Source: a bacterium
GTDB taxonomy: Bacteria; Pseudomonadota; Gammaproteobacteria; Burkholderiales; Methylophilaceae
NCBI GenBank assembly: GCA_027310505.1
Contig: DAIDAS010000030.1
Location: 1 to 8,348, forward strand
Direction: 5' to 3'
Length of the DNA: 8,348 nucleotides
The notes beneath the pieces are model-generated. The model had not been told where the DNA came from and did not search any database. It saw only the letters and a program-made list of their open reading frames with translations. The position numbers and the translations under genes were made by a program. Below, piece by piece: positions 6,393-8,348 of this stretch; positions within the stretch are counted from its first letter, which is position 1; every line of letters starts with the position of its first letter.

Positions 6393-6836
6393 TTAAGCTG
6401 CCTCGGGCGCTGCCCCGATTTCGAATTCACGGATTTCGAAATCGTGGGTGATTTCAGCCGCCTTGCCCAGCATCAATGAGGCCGAGCAGTATTTTTCCGC
6501 GGACAGCTTGATGGCGCGCTCCACTTGCGCTGGCGCCAGTCCCTGACCGGTAACGATGAAGTGCACATGAATCTTGGTGAACACCTTGGGCACGGTTTCA
6601 GCGCGTTCGGCGGTGATTTCCGCCACGCAATCGGTGATCGGCTGGCGTGCCTTCTTCAGGATGGTGACGACATCGAACGATGTGCAGCCGCCCATGCCGA
6701 TCAGCAGCAGTTCCATCGGGCGCATGCCCAGATTGCGGCCGCCGGATTCCGGTGCACCATCCAGCACCAGCGCATGACCGGAGCTCGATTCCCCGACAAA
6801 ACAAACATTCTCGACCCACTTTACGCGTGCTTGCAT
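6393..6836 (-). CDS. OsmC/YhfA-like family protein
   Basis: This is a 147-residue cytoplasmic protein of the OsmC superfamily, in which OsmC and Ohr reduce organic peroxides with a pair of cysteines. Both cysteines are present: C51 in MRPMELLLIGMGGCTSFDVV and C117 in SAEKYCSASLML. The short N-terminus and the MRPMELLL segment are closer to the YhfA branch, whose role is poorly defined, than to Ohr, so peroxidase activity is an inference from the cysteines only. An AGGAA (6843-6847 on the plus strand, read on the minus) lies 6 bases before the ATG. The gene is a single unit, convergent with the ferredoxin gene and divergent from ubiD. Confidence 0.88.
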   Translation of the reverse strand: MQARVKWVENVCFVGESSSGHALVLDGAPESGGRNLGMRPMELLLIGMGGCTSFDVVTILKKARQPITDCVAEITAERAETVPKVFTKIHVHFIVTGQGLAPAQVERAIKLSAEKYCSASLMLGKAAEITHDFEIREFEIGAAPEAA

Positions 6837-6865
6837 GGTGTGTTCCTGTCAAATTGCAAAGCGTG

Positions 6866-6871
6866 ATTTTA
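6866..6871 (-). promoter_or_regulatory. Possible -10 box for the OsmC-family gene
   Basis: Read on the minus strand this is TAAAAT, 29 bases before the ATG, which would give a leader of about 20 bases holding the ribosome site. No good -35 box is seen 16-18 bases upstream. For ubiD on the other strand, TAAACT at 6908-6913 is the best but weak -10 candidate. The rest of the 107-base spacer (6837-6943) shows nothing I can name. Confidence 0.3.
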
Positions 6872-6943
6872 GCCCAAAACCGGCGTGCGGCCACGGGGCA
6901 TCCTGTGTAAACTGTGCTGCAACAAAATCAGCGAGCGTGTGAC

Positions 6944-8348
6944 ATGCAATACAAGGATTTGCGCGATTTCATGGCGCAACTGGAGGCGATGGGCGAATTG
7001 AAGCGAGTGCATACTCCGGTCAGCCCGCGTCTGGAAATGACGGAAATCTGCGATCGCGTGCTCAAGGCGGGCGGCCCCACCATCCTGTTTGAGCAGCCTG
7101 CAGGGCATACCATGCCGGTGCTGGGCAACCTGTTCGGTACGCCGCGCCGCGTAGCATTGGGCATGGGTGAGGAGAGTGTTGCCGCGCTGCGCGATGTGGG
7201 CAAGCTGCTGGCCTTCCTGAAGGAGCCGGAGCCCCCAAAAGGCTTGCGCGACGCCTGGGAAAAATGGCCGAAATTCAAGAAGGTGCTGGACATGGCGCCC
7301 AAGATCGTCAGTCGCGCCCCATGTCAGGAAGTGGTGCTGGAAGGCGAGGATGTCGATCTGGGCAAGCTGCCGATCCAGACTTGCTGGCCCGGCGATGTGG
7401 CGCCGTTGATTACCTGGGGGCTGACCGTCACCAAGGGGCCGCTCAAGGAACGTCAGAACCTGGGCATCTATCGCCAGCAGGTCATCGCAAAAAACAAGGT
7501 GATCATGCGCTGGCTGGCCCATCGCGGCGGCGCGCTGGATTTTCGCGACTGGTGTGCGGCACACCCGGGCGAGCCGTTTCCGGTGGCAGTGGCGTTGGGC
7601 GCCGACCCGGCGACTATCCTCGGCGCGGTGACGCCGGTGCCGGACACGCTTTCAGAATACCAGTTCGCAGGCCTGCTGCGCGGCAGCAAAACGGAACTGG
7701 TCAAGTGCGTAAGTAATGACTTACATGTGCCGGCAGGGGCGGAAATCGTGCTGGAAGGCCATATCATGCCCGGCGAAACTGCATCCGAAGGCCCATTCGG
7801 CGATCACACCGGCTACTACAACGAAGTCGATGATTTTCCGGTTTTCACCATCACGCGCATCACCATGCGGCGCGACCCGATCTACCACAGCACCTATACC
7901 GGCAAGCCGCCGGACGAGCCTGCGGTGCTGGGCGTGGCGCTGAACGAGGTGTTCGTGCCGCTGCTGCAAAAGCAGTTTCCCGAAATCGCGGATTTCTACC
8001 TGCCGCCCGAAGGCTGCAGCTACCGGTTGGCGGTGGTGAGCATGAAGAAGCAATACCCCGGCCATTCGCGGCGGGTGATGATGGGGGTGTGGAGCTTCCT
8101 GCGGCAGTTCATGTACACCAAGTTCATCATCGTCACGGATGACGACGTGAATATCCGCGACTGGAAGGAAGTGGTCTGGGCGCTGACGACGCGGGTGGAT
8201 GCCGCACGGGACACGGTGATCGTGGAAAATACGCCCATCGATTACTTGGATTTTGCCAGCCCGGTATCAGGCCTGGGCAGCAAGATGGGCATTGATGCCA
8301 CGCACAAGTGGAAAGGCGAAACCACGCGCGAATGGGGCCGCCCCATCG
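6944..8348 (+). CDS. ubiD: 4-hydroxy-3-polyprenylbenzoate decarboxylase UbiD (partial, C-terminus off window)
   Basis: UbiD decarboxylates 3-polyprenyl-4-hydroxybenzoate in ubiquinone synthesis, using the prenylated flavin made by UbiX. From ATG 6944, 468 codons are open to the right edge; the E. coli enzyme has 497 residues, so perhaps 20-30 are missing. The N-terminus MQYKDLRDFMAQLEAMGELK is typical. Cofactor and catalytic positions match E. coli numbering as I recall it: N172, IYR 175-177, RWL 189-191, RG 194-195, metal ligand E238 and acid D287 within SEGPFGDHTG (281-290). No strong ribosome site is present (GAG at 6933-6935 at best). It stands alone, divergent from the OsmC-family gene. 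Other UbiD-like decarboxylases exist, but the full match at these sites favours the ubiquinone enzyme. Confidence 0.96.
   Translation, partial: MQYKDLRDFMAQLEAMGELKRVHTPVSPRLEMTEICDRVLKAGGPTILFEQPAGHTMPVLGNLFGTPRRVALGMGEESVAALRDVGKLLAFLKEPEPPKGLRDAWEKWPKFKKVLDMAPKIVSRAPCQEVVLEGEDVDLGKLPIQTCWPGDVAPLITWGLTVTKGPLKERQNLGIYRQQVIAKNKVIMRWLAHRGGALDFRDWCAAHPGEPFPVAVALGADPATILGAVTPVPDTLSEYQFAGLLRGSKTELVKCVSNDLHVPAGAEIVLEGHIMPGETASEGPFGDHTGYYNEVDDFPVFTITRITMRRDPIYHSTYTGKPPDEPAVLGVALNEVFVPLLQKQFPEIADFYLPPEGCSYRLAVVSMKKQYPGHSRRVMMGVWSFLRQFMYTKFIIVTDDDVNIRDWKEVVWALTTRVDAARDTVIVENTPIDYLDFASPVSGLGSKMGIDATHKWKGETTREWGRPI

Noticed and set aside
6869..7564. A 231-codon minus-strand open frame opposite the start of ubiD
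   Set aside because: ubiD is certain from active-site residues; the antisense product is His/Gln/Arg-rich shadow sequence.
1..8348. Mobile elements, CRISPR arrays, tRNA or rRNA genes, defence or secondary-metabolite genes
   Set aside because: None was seen on either strand. Nearly all bases are covered by conserved housekeeping genes, and the two divergent spacers are only about 100 bases each.

Overview
The window looks like ordinary chromosomal housekeeping DNA from a GC-rich betaproteobacterium. The order ftsX-ftsE-ftsY, divergent from two M16 peptidases followed by rsmD, coaD and a YfhL-type ferredoxin, suggests this, as does a UbiD of the E. coli type. A Nitrosomonadales-like host (Gallionella, Sulfuricella or Methylophilaceae relatives) is my best guess from gene order and protein flavour; I could not test it by search. 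I see no mobile element, CRISPR array, tRNA or rRNA, and no sign of a foreign island.

Layout. (1) Positions 1-2336, minus strand: ftsY, ftsE and ftsX form a tight operon. Both junctions are 4-base ATGA overlaps, and ftsX runs off the left edge. (2) Positions 2337-2430: a 94-base divergent spacer with a perfect TATAAT and an inverted repeat where the -35 box would be. (3) Positions 2431-6377, plus strand: a five-gene run of M16 peptidase with zinc site, M16 partner subunit, rsmD, coaD and ferredoxin. Genes overlap by 11-20 bases or are 2 bases apart. (4) Positions 6393-6836, minus strand: an OsmC/YhfA-like protein, convergent with the ferredoxin gene and separated from it by a 10-bp hairpin. 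(5) Positions 6837-6943: a second divergent spacer. (6) Position 6944 to the right edge, plus strand: ubiD, lacking only its last residues.

How the genes work together. FtsY docks signal-recognition-particle complexes at the membrane, and FtsE/FtsX form the divisome ABC complex. The two M16 proteins are exported and look like a heterodimer with a split active site: the first keeps the HxxEH zinc site but lacks the R/Y substrate-binding pair, and the second is the reverse. RsmD methylates 16S rRNA, CoaD makes dephospho-CoA, and UbiD acts in ubiquinone synthesis.

The main anomaly is an in-frame amber codon (4553-4555) in the second M16 gene. It falls at the linker between the two M16 halves, and the same frame stays open and clearly homologous for another 182 codons. 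As written, the zinc subunit is intact but its R/Y partner is cut in half. This could be a recent nonsense mutation, a strain or population variant, a sequence error, or readthrough. I found no convincing new biological system beyond this.
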